A stretch of 64,000 nucleotides of DNA from Progne subis subis (GCA_022316685.1 JAKJHU010000187.1:1-64000), one strand, 5' to 3'; positions 46,901 through 58,924 are shown, counted from the first letter of the stretch. The notes: generated by a model from the sequence alone, not told the origin. A program made the numbers and translations.

Positions 46901-49900
46901 CCCAGGTGCTGCAAGCCCAGAGACACAGGGCAGAAGAGCCCTGTACTGACTTCCCTGGGGGCAGAGTGGGTCACACACCATGCTGGGCCCTCCTAGGGAC
47001 ACCCACACCAGCACTGTGCTCAGCTGCTGACCGCAGCCACCAAAGGGGACCCAGTTCCAGCCCCGGTGAGAGGCACAGGGTGCCAACCACAGACCGCTTC
47101 GTGCATACTGGGAGTTAATGGGAAGGCAGCAGATCTCAGGTCTGCAGCAGAATCCTGTGGAACCCCTGGAGACACTGTCCCCACCCTGACAGCAGGGACA
47201 CCCACTCAGCCACGGCTGTTCTGCCCCAGGTCGTCCTCTGCTTCTCCCCCGTGGGCTCCACCCTGCGTGTGCGGGCCCGGAGGTTCCCAGCTGTAGTCAA
47301 CTGCACGGCCATCGACTGGTTCCACGAATGGCCGGAGGATGCTCTCGTGTCCGTCAGCAGCAGGTTCCTGGAGGAAACGCCAGACATCGAGGTGAGCTGG
47401 GACCCCAGCACAGCTGCTGTCCCAGGGCACCGGGCAATGAACTGCACCTCTGCTGCTCTCTGTGTTTAGTGTGCCCAGGGACGGGGGTCTGGCATGACCC
47501 TGAGGGCTGGGAACAGAAAGCTGGGAATAGGTCTGGGATAAGTTTACAGCTGGTTCCAGCATCAGAGCCTGCAGCCCTGTGCTGGTGAGGATGAACCCTC
47601 CCTTTCCATTCCACCCTTAAAACATCCCCACACAGGGATGTCAGGGATGCAGCTGAGCACAGGAACCAGCACCAGTGCCTTTAGCACCAGCATCTCAGCC
47701 CTGTGTTGTGCTGCTGATGAAAAGGGTCACTTTGCTCTGTGGCTGGACACAGAGCCAGCGCTGCAGGAGGGCTCAGTGCAGCCGCCCGCTGCAGCAGCTC
47801 CTGTCTGTGCTCTCTGTGCAGCCGGAGGTCAAGGCCTCCATCAGCCAGTTCATGTCCTTCGTCCACACAAGCTCAAAGGAGATGTCCAAGACCTACCTGG
47901 CCGTGGAGAGACGCTATAATTATACCACGCCAAAGACCTTCCTGGAGCAGATAAAGCTCTACCAAAACCTTCTGGCGGATAAAAGGAGCAAGCTCTCTGC
48001 CAGCATCGAGAGGCTGGAGAAGGGGCTGCTGAAGCTGCAGAGCACAGCATCACAGGTGCCTGCCAGTAGCCTCACTTGTGCATCGTGCCTGTACTGGGTC
48101 AGAGGGGAGAGAGCAGGCGCATCCCTGCAGGATGGTCACAGTGTCTGTGAGGGCCCCAAGCCATACCAAGACACTGCTGCTCCACCAGGCACGACTTGGC
48201 AGGATCAGCCCTTTTATCTGCTCTGTTTCTCCCCTCATTGAGGTGGACGACCTGAAAGCCATGCTGGCAGTCCAGGAGATAGAGCTGAAGCAGAAGAACG
48301 AGGACACGGACAAACTGATCCACGTGGTGGGTGTTGAGACAGAGAAGGTCAGCAAGGAGAAAGCCATTGCTGATGAGGAGGAGCTGAAGGTTGAGGCCAT
48401 CAACAAGGTGCCAAGTGCTGAGCTGGTGTCCAGCGTGGGACAGGGCAGCGTGAGCTCCGTGGTTACAGCCACTTACCCCATCCCATGTCCTCCCTCCCCA
48501 GATTGTGGCTGAGAAGCAACGAGCCTGTGCAAGCGACCTGGCAGAAGCAGAGGTGGTGCTCTCTGCCGCCCGTGAGGCGCTTGACACACTCAACAAGGTT
48601 GGTGGCCTCTCAGTGGGCAGCGGGTGCTCAGCCAGTGCAGGCAGCCCTGGGCCGGGGTGATGCTCAGCGGCCCTGTGGTCCCTCCCCAGTACAACCTGAC
48701 GGAGCTGAAGTCCTTTGGGGCCCCACCACCAGAGGTAGTGAATGTGATGGCAGCTGTGTTGGTTCTGACGGCCGAAAAGGGCAAGATTCCCAAGGACAGG
48801 AGCTGGACAGCAGGAAAAGTCAAGATAGGAAAAGCAGACACTTTCCTTGCAAGCTTAAAAAACTACGATGGGGAAAACATCCCTGAGCCCTGTCTCAAGG
48901 CATTTGAGTGAGTCCACGGCTGGTTCCTGCCCCTTCACAGCCCCTACCACCGGCTGCCCCGAGCAGGGAGGCCGGGAGGGACCCTCACCCCAGAGCACAG
49001 CAGGGCTGGGGGAGAGGAGCAGGATCCGGGTGCCGGCCCTGCTCTCCCACCCTGCCACCCAGAGGGACCCAAGCGCCGGCAGCCGCGGTGCAGTGCCACA
49101 GCACGGCGTGTCCTCCCGTTCCAGGCCCTACCGGAATGACCCCAGCTTTAATCCGGAGTTCATCAAGTCCAAGTCAACGGCTGCAGCCGGGCTGTGCTCC
49201 TGGTGCATCAACATGGTCCGCTTCTACGAGGTGCACTGCACGGTGAAGCCCAAGAGACAGGCAGTGGCTGAGGCTGATGCCGAGCTGGCAGAGGCGCAGC
49301 AGAGGCTGAGTCGCATTAAGAGCAAAATTGTCGTAAGTGTCCCCACAGCCCCTGGCCACAAGCCCCTCAGCCACCAAATGAGCAAAAGAACTCGGTGACC
49401 CCCGGGCCTGGCCCAAGCACCGAGCTGGGACAGAGATGCTGCAGAGGTCTGGGACCATGGAGCCTCCCATCTGGGAAGGGAATGACTTTGGGGCTGTTCT
49501 CTTCCAAAGGCCCTGAATGAAAATTTGGCGACTCTCACTGCCCAGTTTGAGAAAGCCACAGCAGAGAAGATCAAATGCCAGCAGGAGGCTGATGAAACCA
49601 ACAAAGTCATCACCTTGGCAAACAGGTACCATGCAAACACTGGCTCTGAAGCATCAGGGCAGGCTGCCGCTCCCTGGCATCGCCTGGTGGCCCTGAAACC
49701 AGGGCCATGGCAGCAGCAGAGCCCCCATACCCTTCCCAAATTAAAAAATTCTGAGATTAATTGGGCCAGACGTTCATGGGGGAGGCAGCCATGGAGATGT
49801 TTGGTGACAACGCCCCAGGTCACCATGGCTGAGTCCCCATCCAGCCCCAGCCTCGGTCCCTGCACCAGCACTACAGCAGCCACCACACCTCTGACCCCTT

Positions 49901-52900
49901 AGGCTCGTCGGGGGCCTGGCATCCGAAAACGTCCGCTGGGCTGAGTCAGTGGAGCAGCTCAGAGAGCAGGAGAAGACGCTGTGCGGGGACGTGCTGCTGG
50001 TCTCCGCCTTCGTGTCCTACATCGGATACTTCACCAAGAAGTACAGGGCTGAGCTTCTGGAGAAGCACTGGGTCCCCTTCCTCAATGGGCTGACGGTGAG
50101 AGGCCACAGGTCCCATCCCAGAGTGCCTTCCCCCATGCCCACCAGCACCGGGGGCTCCCACGCCTCCGCGGCCAGGCGCCAACAGCCCCTCCCTGCAGGT
50201 GCCCATCCCCATCACCCCAGACCTGGACCCCCTCAGCCTCCTCACGGACTCTGCCGACGTGGCTGCCTGGAACAACCAGGGGCTGCCCAGCGACCGCACT
50301 TCTACCGAGAATGCTGCCATCCTCTGCAGCACCCAGCGCTGGCCGCTGCTCGTGGATGCCCAGCTGCAGGGCAGCAAGTGGATCAAGAACAAATACGGGG
50401 AGGACCTGCAGATCGTCCGCCTGGGCCAGCGAAGGTGGGCCAGGAGCTGTGGGGTGGGCACAGGCCCAGGCTGCACCAGCCCCCCTTGCCTTGCCCTTGA
50501 AGGGTGCAGAGTCAGGGCAATCACGTTCCCCATCGGATTCAGGGCACCCAAGGGCAGCAGCCCTGGTGGTGTACCTGACACCTCCAAAAGCTCTGTGGGG
50601 GCCGGGACTGGCAGAGCACAACGGGGTGCCGAGAGGGCACAGTGTGAGGAAAGCACTCCATGAGTCCCCCCCAGCAGCCCAAGCCCCCCACAGTGCACAG
50701 GCCTGCCATACACACCTCCCCTCTCTGCCCTCAGATACCTGGACATCATTGCCCAGGCAGTCTCTGAAGGACAGACACTGCTGATCGAGGACATCGGTGA
50801 GACGATAGAGGCCGTGCTGGACCCGCTGCTGGGCAGGACCGCCAAGGGCAGGTCAGCACACCCCAATGCTGAGGGGTTTCACCTGCCCCAAGCAGCCACT
50901 GCTGCCCCAAAGTGCTGGTAGATGCACTTTCACAGCGGACAGTTTGGGAGCCTGATCCTCCTTTTGCTTTGGCCACATCCCCCAGTGTTCTCCAGTGTGT
51001 CCCATGGAGAACACCTGTACTGAATGTGGCCTTTCTGGCTGTTCTGCTCCTTGGCATCAAGTGCACTTAGTGATTCAGGGACATGATCCCTGGGACACCT
51101 GCCATATGGCATGATAACCTGAAAGAGGAACTGCACTCCAGAGGCCATGGGGGGCTGTGGCAGGGCAGTCTCCGACTCCTGTTCTTCCATCCTTGCCCTG
51201 CCGAGTCTGTTTTGGTACTTCTGCCCTTGCTGTGGCTTTTCCCAACCAAAGAAATTCATCCCGAGCAGGCAGGAGCAGCACACAGGCTGAGGGCATCTGT
51301 CTGTGATGAGTTACTGCCCAGTGTGTGCAGACTGATTTGTTTAATTAACTGAACAGATACATTAGAATTGGAGATAAAGAAGTAGAGTATAACCAGCAGT
51401 TCCGCCTAATCCTGCACACCCGATGTTTCAACCCGCACTACAAGCCAGAGGTGCAGGCTCAGTGCACTCTCATCAACTTCTTGGTGACACGGGAGGGCCT
51501 GGAGGACCAGCTGCTGGCTGCTGTGGTAGCCCGGGAGCGGCCGGACCTGGAGGCCCTGAAGGTACAGGGGTTAGAGGGGCTGGTCAGAGGGGTGGGGGAG
51601 GCCGGGGCACTGCGCAGCTTTTGGGCAGGGAGCGTGAGAGCTCCCCTCCGTGTGCCACTGCTGTTTGTGGAGAGCCAAGGAAGTCCCGACCAGAGCCTGC
51701 AGCTGCAGGTCCCCCGCTGCCCCTGCAGCCAGCAGTGCCTGGGCACGCTCACCGCTTCACCCTGCGGGTGGTGGGACCCAGGGGGGACACATGCTCCTTC
51801 CCCTCGCACCAGCGCATTGGTGGCCGTGTGACTGGTGCCAGCGCTGTTGTGATCTCTTGAGCGACACATCCCTGGGCGCTGCTGTCGCAGGCAAGCCTGA
51901 CCAAGAGCCAGAACGAGTTCAAGATCAAGCTGAAGGAGCTGGAGGACTCACTGCTCGCCCGGCTGTCGGCTGCCGGGGGAGATTTCCTGCGGGACACAGC
52001 ACTGGTGGAGAACCTGGAGACAACGAAGCGCACAGCCAAGGAAATTGAGGAAAAAGTAAATGTGCTCCCTGGAGCCGGGGCTGCAGGCAGAGGGACAGCT
52101 CGCCTGGGCACCCAGCAGGAGAGTGGGCACCGCTTTGATGTGCGACGGGGCTCTGGTAACACCCACCCCCCTGCATCTCCAGGTAAAAGAAGCTAAAGTC
52201 ACTGAAGTACAAATAAATGTTGCGAGAGAGAACTACCGGCCGGCAGCAGAGCGTGCATCCCTCCTCTACTTCATCCTGAGTGACCTTTGCAAGATCAATC
52301 CCATCTACCAGTTCTCTCTCAAGGTAGATGGGGAGTGAGGAGGGGCTGAGATGTCTGCGGGTGGGACAGACTTGGGGGAGCACGGAGAGTCAGTGTTTCA
52401 GCCTTCAATGCTGCTGACAAGACCCCAGCAGCCACAAGCTGATGCCTGTTGGGATCTTCCTCAGGCCTTCAGTGGGGTCTTTGAGAAAGCCATCCAACGT
52501 GCGATCCCCAGCGAGGACACCCGGCAAAGGGTGATCAACCTGACGGACCAGATCACCTACTCAGTCTATGTGTACACTGCACAGGGCCTCTTTGAGAGAG
52601 ACAAACTCATCTTCCTGGCCCAGGTTGCCTTCCAGGTAATCCCTGCAAACGCCTGGGGCTCCTGCTGTACAACAGGCATTCACGTGGCTTGCTCTCTTAC
52701 TCTGGTGCTGCCATGGATGCTCAGAGCCTCTCGCTCCTCACGCCGGGGCCGTGGGCATTGGCTGGCTGTGACACTGCACTCCCAACTCTCAGGTCCTGGC
52801 CCTCAAGAAAGAAGTGAACCCAGCAGAGCTCGACTTTCTCCTGCGCTTCCCTTCCAAGGCTGGCGTCACGTCCCCCGTGGACTTCCTGCAGCACCAGGGC

Positions 52901-54580
52901 TGGGGTGCCGTCAAGGTGGGTCTGTGCAGTCGCCCACTGCGCCAGGGCAATGCCAGCACAGCCCCTAGTGCAGTGGGTCCAGGACCGCCTGCAGGGGCTC
53001 CCTGAGGATCAGCAGAGCCCAGGAGTGATTTAGTTTTCTCTGGGGGACCTGAAGGCCCTTTCAGAAATGGAAGAGTTCAGCAGCCTGGAGAGTGACATCG
53101 AGAACTCAGCAAAGCGATGGAAAAGGTTTGTGGAGATGGAGGCGCCAGAGAACGAGGTGTTCCCCATGGACTGGAAGAACAAGTCAGCCCTGCAGAAGCT
53201 GTGCGTGCTGCGGTGCCTGCGCCCCGACAGGATGACCTATGCCATCAGGTATCTGGTGCCCAGCACAGGGCTCTCCTGCAAGAGCCTGCGAGTGTCACCA
53301 CTCCAGCTGCAACCAGTGACTGTTCCCATCTCACAGGATGGTCCTATTTTCCTGTAGGAAATTTGTGGAAGAGAAGATGGGAAGCAAGTATGTGAAAGGA
53401 AGGAGCATTGATCTCTCTGAGGTGTACAAGGAGAGCAGCCCCTCCACGCCCCTGTTCTTCATCCTCTCCCCTGGTGTTGACCCGCTGAAGGACGTGGAGG
53501 CACTGGGTGAGGCACTGCCCACCCCAGACAGGCACCAGCCCCGCCGGCCATGGGCTGCTGTACCGGCACTGACAGCAGACATTCCCCTCCAGGCACGAGG
53601 CTGGGTTTCACCATTGACAATGGGAAGATCCACAACGTATCCCTGGGGCAAGGCCAGGAGGCTGTGGCGGAGCACGCCATGGAGGTGGCAGCTGCAGAGG
53701 GCCACTGGGTCATCCTGCAGGTGGGTGGGGGCAGTGGGAGCACCGCAGGGTGCACAGCCCTGATGGCAACCGGGCACACCTGGGCACAGAGCCCTGCCAG
53801 TGTCCGGGCACTCCATGCACCGTCCCCCACTGGCGATGGCAGTGACACTGCCTGGGCTAGCTGCCTGTACCCGGCCGTCGTGAGGAACTGCACCTTCCCC
53901 CGCTGGAGCCGCAGTAGGAATCGGGGTGGGGGGGAAGTGAGATCCACAAGGTCCAGAGAGGGTTTGTTTTTTTTTTTTGCAGAACATCCACCTAGTGGCC
54001 CGGTGGCTGGACACACTGGAGAAGCTGGTGGAGCACCACAGTGAAGACAGCCACCCCGAGTACCGACTGTTCATGAGCGCCGAGCCGGCCCCCAGCCCCG
54101 AGGCGCACATCATCCCGCAGGGGCTGCTGGACAACTCCATCAAGATCACCAGCGAGCCGCCGACTGGCATGCGGGCCAACCTGCACGGAGCCCTCGACCT
54201 CTTCTCGCAGGTACCCGCTGTGCCACCCCCCCCAGCAGGTACAGCTCACCCCCTGCCAGGCCTCCACAGGCTGCTCCTCGGCCGCCACGGACACTGCACC
54301 CGGAGCCAGCCCTCGCCAGCACATCCCCCTGGGGTGCCCAGAGCCCCCCTCTGGCAGGGGTTTAGGGGTAACCAGAGCTGCCCGAGGGTTCCCAACACGA
54401 GGAAGTGCCAGGTCGTCAGTGCCTTCCCTGAGGCTCAAACTGGAGCTGCTGCAGCTTTGCCATCAAAAAGCTGCCTCAGCTGTCAGCAGGGCATTGGGGT
54501 GTGAGCCCCTAATTCCTTCCTTCATACACAAATGAGTGTAAAAATTACCAACTAGAAAATAATTAAAATACAATTGTATT

Positions 54581-54612
<32 letters not shown>

Positions 54613-57600
54613 TTTTCCCCTAATGAACAGTTTCAGTTCTCTTTTGCCTATGAGTGTTTTCCACTAGAGGGGCACCTGATAGTGGTATTCAGGTGCAACC
54701 CACCCCCACTGTTCCTCTGCAGGAAACACTGGAGCAGTGCAGCAAAGAAAACGAGTTCAGGTGCATCCTGTTTGCACTTTGCTACTTCCATGCAGTGGTG
54801 GCCGAGCGGCGCAGGTTCGGTACCCAGGGCTGGAACAGGTCGTACCCCTTCAACAACGGCGACCTGACCGTCTCCATTAACGTCCTGCACAACTACCTGG
54901 AGGCCAACGCCAAGGTGAGGGAGAACAAGGTGGCTGCTCTTCAGCACGGCCTTTCTTAGAACATCCAGCTTGCAGCACAAACGCCGTCTCATGAAGAAGC
55001 CCAGGGCCAGGAGCAGTTCCTCCCCTGCTCCCTGCACGCTCAGGCAGGGGAAGGGGATGAGTACTCAGCCTGACTGAGCTGGGTGGAAGAGGCATCAGGC
55101 ACCAGCCAGGGCAAGTGGCTGCCCTGGCCCATGTGCCTGCCCCGACCCGTGCCTTGGTGACTGGTGGGTGGTTTCCTAAAAAGCAAAGCCCGTCCCAAGA
55201 ATGCAGGTGCAGTCAGCAGGGCTGAAGTCTCACCCTTAGATCTGCCCTCACAGACGTGATCAGTGCTGGCTGGAAAAAATACGGGATTCAAACCTGTGTT
55301 CAGGTGATGGCTGTGTTCATACTGGGACAAGGGGAAATCTGTAGGTGATCCAGAAACACCCCTCTTCCCAAGCCTCTGTGGGCCCAGGGACTGTCACCGC
55401 CCCGCACAGGGCAGTCCTGGAGCCGTCACTGGGGTTACATGGGGAACTCCCAGCTCGAGCCTCTCCCGCAGGTACCGTGGGATGACCTCCGGTACCTCTT
55501 TGGTGAGATCATGTACGGGGGGCACATCACGGACGACTGGGACCGCCGGCTGTGCCGCACGTACCTGAGCGAGTACGTCCAGCCCGAGATGCTGGATGGG
55601 GAGGTGTCCTTGGCTCCAGGGTTTATGATCCCTCCCCGCATGGATTACGAGGTAAGAAACATTGCAATTTGCTGTAAAAAACCCTGCTCCGGATACATGT
55701 GCACGAGTCCACGTTCCTTCTCGCTCACCAAGGAGAATGTAGGGAGGGAGTGTCAATCCCTGGGAATGTGCAGAATTGCTGCAAAAGTAATTCCTGTGGT
55801 TGAGATGGAAAGGGAAAAACTTGGCTGAGACACAAGTCAAAAAAGAGCCTCAGTGCGCACGGGCAGGTGCTGCAAAGGGCTCTGAGAGCGGTGACGGGTT
55901 TTCAAGGTTGTGGGGAACTCTGGGCTCCTTTACCTGCGCTTCCAAGCTAATGCTGCCCCTGGCTCAGGCCTACCACCAGTACATCGATGACAACCTGCCA
56001 GCAGAGAGCCCACACCTGTATGGCCTGCACCCCAACGCAGAGATGGGTTTCCTGACCGTCACCTCGGACAGGCTCTTCCGCACAGTGCTGGAACTGCAGC
56101 CCAAGGAATCCGAGGCTGCCGGAGGCTCAGGCACCTCCCGAGAGGAACAGGCAAGTCAACCCCCGTCTCTTTATAGTAGAAATCAACGGAATTTTTTTCA
56201 GGCGCGGGGAAGTAATTACGGTGGGGGAAAAAACTCTTAAGGGTGACAGTTGAGAGGCTAGAGAGGGAAGATGAGGCCCGGAGACAGCTGAGAGAGCAGA
56301 CCCCAGAGCAGTAAGGAAGGGATAGCAGAGGGAGGTGATTCCAGCCCAGCCACGCCGTGGTCAGCGGCCCAGGGATGGAGGCACATGGTGCAGAGGCGGC
56401 ACCGTCAGGAACCTCACACCCTGACGGGGCCAAGATGCACCACTGGAAACATGTGGCTTACGTGGGGCTCCTCGGCAGGTGGAGAGCATGAGAGCAACTA
56501 CGAAAAACAAAGATGTAAAATATTTTTTTTTTAAGTCTTTCTCCTGACTGCCTGGACTTTACACTTGAGTCCATGGCTTCAGGTCTCTTACCTTGGCTAT
56601 CAAAAAAGAAGAAGTGCTTTTTAAGACCCAAGAGCAGTTAGTAACAGAACAGAGCTTTAGTAACAGAGGAGGAGGTATAAAGAAACACCAGGGCAGAAAA
56701 AGAAAAAAATCTTACCAACTTAATTAAATGGAACCCGCAGCATTTTTCTGTGGGTGAGACCAATATATGGCATTCTCGCTTCAGGTGAAGTCAGTCCTGG
56801 ATGAAATCCTTGGGCAGCTGCCAGACCCCTTCAACATGGAGGATATGATGGCAAAGGCAAAGGAAAAAACCCCATACACTGTTGTAGCCCTCCAGGAATG
56901 TGAAAGGATGAACATCCTGACCAATGAGATCAGGCGCTCGCTGAAGGAGCTGGACCTGGGACTGCAGGTACACAGCAGGCAGCTGTCTGGATCATCTCCC
57001 AGCATTTCCAAAGCACTCTCTGCCTTTGCTGCCGCTCTCACCCATCTGTGCCACGTGCAGCTGGGCAGCCCCAGCCCACGCACAGCCCTCGGGCTGTCCC
57101 ACCACTGCCCGCAGGTGACACTGCCTGGACTTTTCTCTTTTTCAAAGGGAGAGCTGACGATTACATCCGAGATGGAAGAGCTGGGGAATGCTCTCTTCTA
57201 TGACAGTGTTCCAGAATCATGGACACGTTATGCCTATCCCTCCCTCCTCAGCCTGGCAACCTGGTATGCGGACCTGCTCCAGCGGATCAGGGTGAGCAGA
57301 GTGTGTGTGACAGGACGCTCCCTGCCAGCGCACTGGTTTATTGGTAACTGGTTTATTTCTCAGTATCAACTTAACCATCTTAAAGTACCTGGAAAGGGCT
57401 GTTCCTCCAGGAATGGGAGCACAAGTCTGACCAGGGTTCCCATTACAGTACATCCCTGTAGCATGAGAACATCAGCTCCCGCCCATTACAATTCTGGGGG
57501 TCCCAATAAAAAAAAATAAATAAAACTGGCTTTGTTAAAAAAATAGCAGTATTTTCTGCACTATGAATTCAGGGTTTCAGCTTCATTGCTGCAGGGAAAT

Positions 57601-58924
57601 CTGCTGCTTATGCCTCCCACACCACCTCCAGTCAGTCCCCACTCTGCAAGATCAGCTGAAGCTTGGGTTACTAAAGCAAAGCATCAGCTCTGTCACAGTG
57701 TCCTGCAGCTCACAGCACATCCTCCACCCTAAAGGACTCTGCTGGTTTATTTTCCAGGAACTGGAAGTCTGGGCAACAGATTTTGTGCTGCCTGCAACAG
57801 TGTGGCTGGCGGGATTCTTCAACCCCCAATCCTTCCTCACAGCCATCATGCAGTCCACAGCCAGGAAAAAGCAGTGGCCGCTGGATAAGATGTGTCTGGC
57901 AGTGGATGTGACCAAGAAGACCCGTGAGGACATAACATTTCCCCCCAGAGAAGGCTCCTACGTGCACGGGCTGTTCATGGAAGGTAAAAACTGCATCTCT
58001 GGGATGTTTCAAACACGGAGCAGGCCCAGCTCAGCCCTCCTCCCTGGTGGAGCCGAGCAGCGTCTGCTCTGCCCCGCGCTGGTGGCAGCTCAGAGCAGGG
58101 AGCCCTGGCTCCGCCTGGGCGCAGGCTCAGCCGCCAGCTGAGGGCAGCACTGCCCGGATCACACAGCCTTTCCAAACACGAAATCTGGGTTTTCGCAATT
58201 CCGGCTCCAGCTCGTGAGCCCCAGGGCTCCTGGAGCTACAGGGCTCTAGTGAATACATACGGCACTTTTTAGTTGATGCTCGAGTAAGACAGTAAATTGA
58301 GAAACTTAAATCCATAACTACTGCTGACGAGAGGGAAGGAGGCAGTTCAGCAGAGCAGCTGAGAGGTCCACTTACACAAAAGCAGAGAGCACAGGGGACA
58401 GCACGTGATAGACCCCAGCACGGCCAGTTCACCTTAAACTCTGCAGTGCCCATATAAAAACGTGCTGAAGGGAGGGGTGGGGACAGAATTTATTCAGACA
58501 TCCCACACACAGTAAGGCAAATGCAGTCCTGGGTCACAGTGAGATGAGTACATGTCAGACCTAACCACCATTGAGCCGCTCTACCCCGCCTTAACCTTGG
58601 AGCTCCCACCCGTGAGTAGTTCAGAAGAAAGCCCCGGGAGGGCTCAGGGTGCCCTGACGGCGCTGTCGCGCTGCAGGTGCGCGCTGGGACGTCCAGTCGG
58701 GCTCCATCGCCGACGCGCGGATGAAGGAGCTGACGCCCGTGATGCCAGTGATCCTGCTCAGAGCCATCCCCGTGGACCGCATGGACACCACCAACGTCTA
58801 CGAATGTCCCGTCTACAAGACACGGACGCGAGGGCCCACCTACGTCTGGACCTTCAACCTGAAGACAAAAGAAAAAGCTGCCAAGTGGGTCCTGGCTGGT
58901 GTGGCTCTGCTCCTAGAGGCCTAG
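27130..58924 (+). CDS. DNAH17: Dynein axonemal heavy chain 17 (outer-arm beta-type motor)
   Basis: Heavy chain of the axonemal outer dynein arm; in mammals it is required in sperm flagella. It walks on microtubules using a ring of six AAA modules. I resolve 80 coding exons (listed in the block entries below), totalling 13,386 nt = 4,461 codons plus stop, essentially the length I recall for human DNAH17 (4,462 aa). The start [16 protein letters not shown] aligns with the human N-terminus. The end [15 protein letters not shown] matches the human C-terminus. P-loops of AAA1-AAA4, the stalk coiled coils and the microtubule-binding tip are all present. Position next to CYTH1 and PGS1 separates it from its close paralogues DNAH9 and DNAH11. 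One apparent T insertion at 35478 breaks the frame; two introns use GC donors. Confidence 0.96.
31941..32012 (+). repeat. DNAH17: 36-bp tandem duplication spanning a splice acceptor
   Basis: GTTGGCTCAGGTGAAGCAGC begins at 31941 and again at 31977, a 36-bp offset; similarity extends about 21 bases per unit and then decays. Each copy contains the acceptor CTCAG followed by GTG AAG CAG. The downstream acceptor (exon start 31987) gives the protein aligned with human. The upstream one (exon start 31951) adds 12 in-frame residues, [12 protein letters not shown], without a stop. Confidence 0.85.
35298..38729 (+). other. DNAH17: DNAH17 exons 25-34: linker region (DHC_N2)
   Basis: Exons 35298-35547, 35769-35891, 36118-36465, 36545-36636, 36780-36906, 37125-37277, 37667-37792, 37925-38032, 38153-38284 and 38569-38729 encode about residues 1290-1829. 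This is the linker, the lever that swings across the AAA ring. Anchors include [34 protein letters not shown] and [20 protein letters not shown]. Exon 25 reads TCC CTG CGC T GCC GTG AGC GAG CTG: the lone T at 35478 puts the downstream GCC GTG AGC out of frame. If real, translation would stop at TGA 35834-35836 in exon 26, losing the whole motor. Confidence 0.9.
38817..41326 (+). other. DNAH17: DNAH17 exons 35-39: AAA1, the main ATPase site
   Basis: Exons 38817-38973, 39227-39331, 39776-39933, 40418-40556 and 41099-41326. The Walker A motif GPAGTGKT is encoded at 38872-38895 (about residues 1848-1855), and the Walker B core CFDEFNR begins near 39275. [20 protein letters not shown] supplies the sensor-1 region, and [18 protein letters not shown] follows. 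AAA1 is the primary ATP-hydrolysing site of all dyneins. All catalytic residues are intact, and near-complete identity with human argues for full purifying selection. Confidence 0.95.
40794..40822 (+). repeat. Short TTAGAA-type hexanucleotide repeat
   Basis: The intron before exon 39 contains an array of about 4-5 units of TTAGAA/TTAGAG. It is too short to be of likely consequence. Confidence 0.6.
41467..43523 (+). other. DNAH17: DNAH17 exons 40-45: AAA2 and the bridge to AAA3
   Basis: Exons 41467-41604, 42108-42240, 42425-42552, 42644-42792, 42981-43263 and 43350-43523. The P-loop GNAGCGKS is at 41578-41601 (about residue 2129). [20 protein letters not shown] (exon 42) and [20 protein letters not shown] (exon 43) are hallmark AAA2 motifs; AAA2 binds ATP without turning it over quickly. 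The intron between exons 43 and 44 is only 188 bp and is mostly a GGGAT pentamer array. Confidence 0.94.
42849..42948 (+). repeat. Perfect (GGGAT)20 microsatellite in a 188-bp DNAH17 intron
   Basis: One hundred bases are exact repeats of GGGAT, flanked upstream (about 42806-42848) by degenerate copies of the same word. On the coding strand and in the nascent RNA this is a long series of GGG runs spaced by AT, a strong G-quadruplex-forming pattern. It fills more than half of the intron 42793-42980. Confidence 0.97.
44105..45824 (+). other. DNAH17: DNAH17 exons 46-52: AAA3
   Basis: Exons 44105-44312, 44399-44564, 44647-44749, 44894-45041, 45142-45233, 45407-45568 and 45660-45824. The P-loop GNAGTGKS is at 44192-44215 (about residue 2456). 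[18 protein letters not shown] (exon 47) is the AAA3 Walker B region, and [20 protein letters not shown] (exon 48) is the sensor 1 segment. AAA3 nucleotide state gates microtubule release in dyneins. The segment around exons 51-52 is the least conserved part ([20 protein letters not shown]). Confidence 0.94.
45970..47391 (+). other. DNAH17: DNAH17 exons 53-55: AAA4
   Basis: Exons 45970-46161, 46498-46764 and 47230-47391. The P-loop GVGGSGKQ is at 46051-46074 (about residue 2802). [35 protein letters not shown] and [20 protein letters not shown] are the classic AAA4 signatures leading into the stalk. AAA4 is a regulatory nucleotide site. All motif residues are present. Confidence 0.94.
47822..49625 (+). 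other. DNAH17: DNAH17 exons 56-61: stalk coiled coil and microtubule-binding tip
   Basis: Exons 47822-48055, 48243-48407, 48502-48597, 48690-48907, 49125-49332 and 49510-49625. Exons 56-58 form coiled-coil strand CC1 (for example [20 protein letters not shown] and [18 protein letters not shown]). Exons 59-60 encode the microtubule-binding domain, including [20 protein letters not shown] and [20 protein letters not shown]. Exons 60-61 form CC2 ([36 protein letters not shown]). Exon 57 uses an unusual TTGAG acceptor and exon 61 an AAAG acceptor; phases and conservation leave no alternative. Confidence 0.93.
49903..52323 (+). other. DNAH17: DNAH17 exons 62-67: AAA5 and buttress region
   Basis: Exons 49903-50095, 50199-50434, 50735-50851, 51357-51561, 51891-52055 and 52183-52323. 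[15 protein letters not shown] opens the module. [40 protein letters not shown] and [20 protein letters not shown] are strongly conserved dynein AAA5 features. [20 protein letters not shown] and [19 protein letters not shown] lead towards AAA6. AAA5 has no ATP-hydrolysing P-loop, as in other dyneins. Confidence 0.93.
52465..58924 (+). other. DNAH17: DNAH17 exons 68-80: AAA6 and C-terminal domain
   Basis: Exons 52465-52635, 52793-52915, 53055-53248, 53358-53506, 53593-53720, 53983-54210, 54723-54914, 55472-55651, 55968-56150, 56785-56967, 57148-57291, 57758-57983 and 58677-58924. [36 protein letters not shown] and [17 protein letters not shown] mark AAA6. [36 protein letters not shown] and [20 protein letters not shown] mark the C-terminal domain that caps the ring. 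The exon ending at 56150 is followed by GCAAGT, a textbook GC donor. The stop TAG is 58922-58924. Confidence 0.94.
54579..54616 (+). repeat. T-rich homopolymer tract in a DNAH17 intron
   Basis: Thirty-eight bases of T interrupted by one C lie about 100 bp before the acceptor of the exon at 54723, next to an AT-rich flank. No adjoining sequence looks like a retroposed element. Confidence 0.95.

Noticed and set aside
54579..54616. T tract as the tail of a minus-strand processed pseudogene
   Set aside because: No coding-like sequence or target-site duplication adjoins it.
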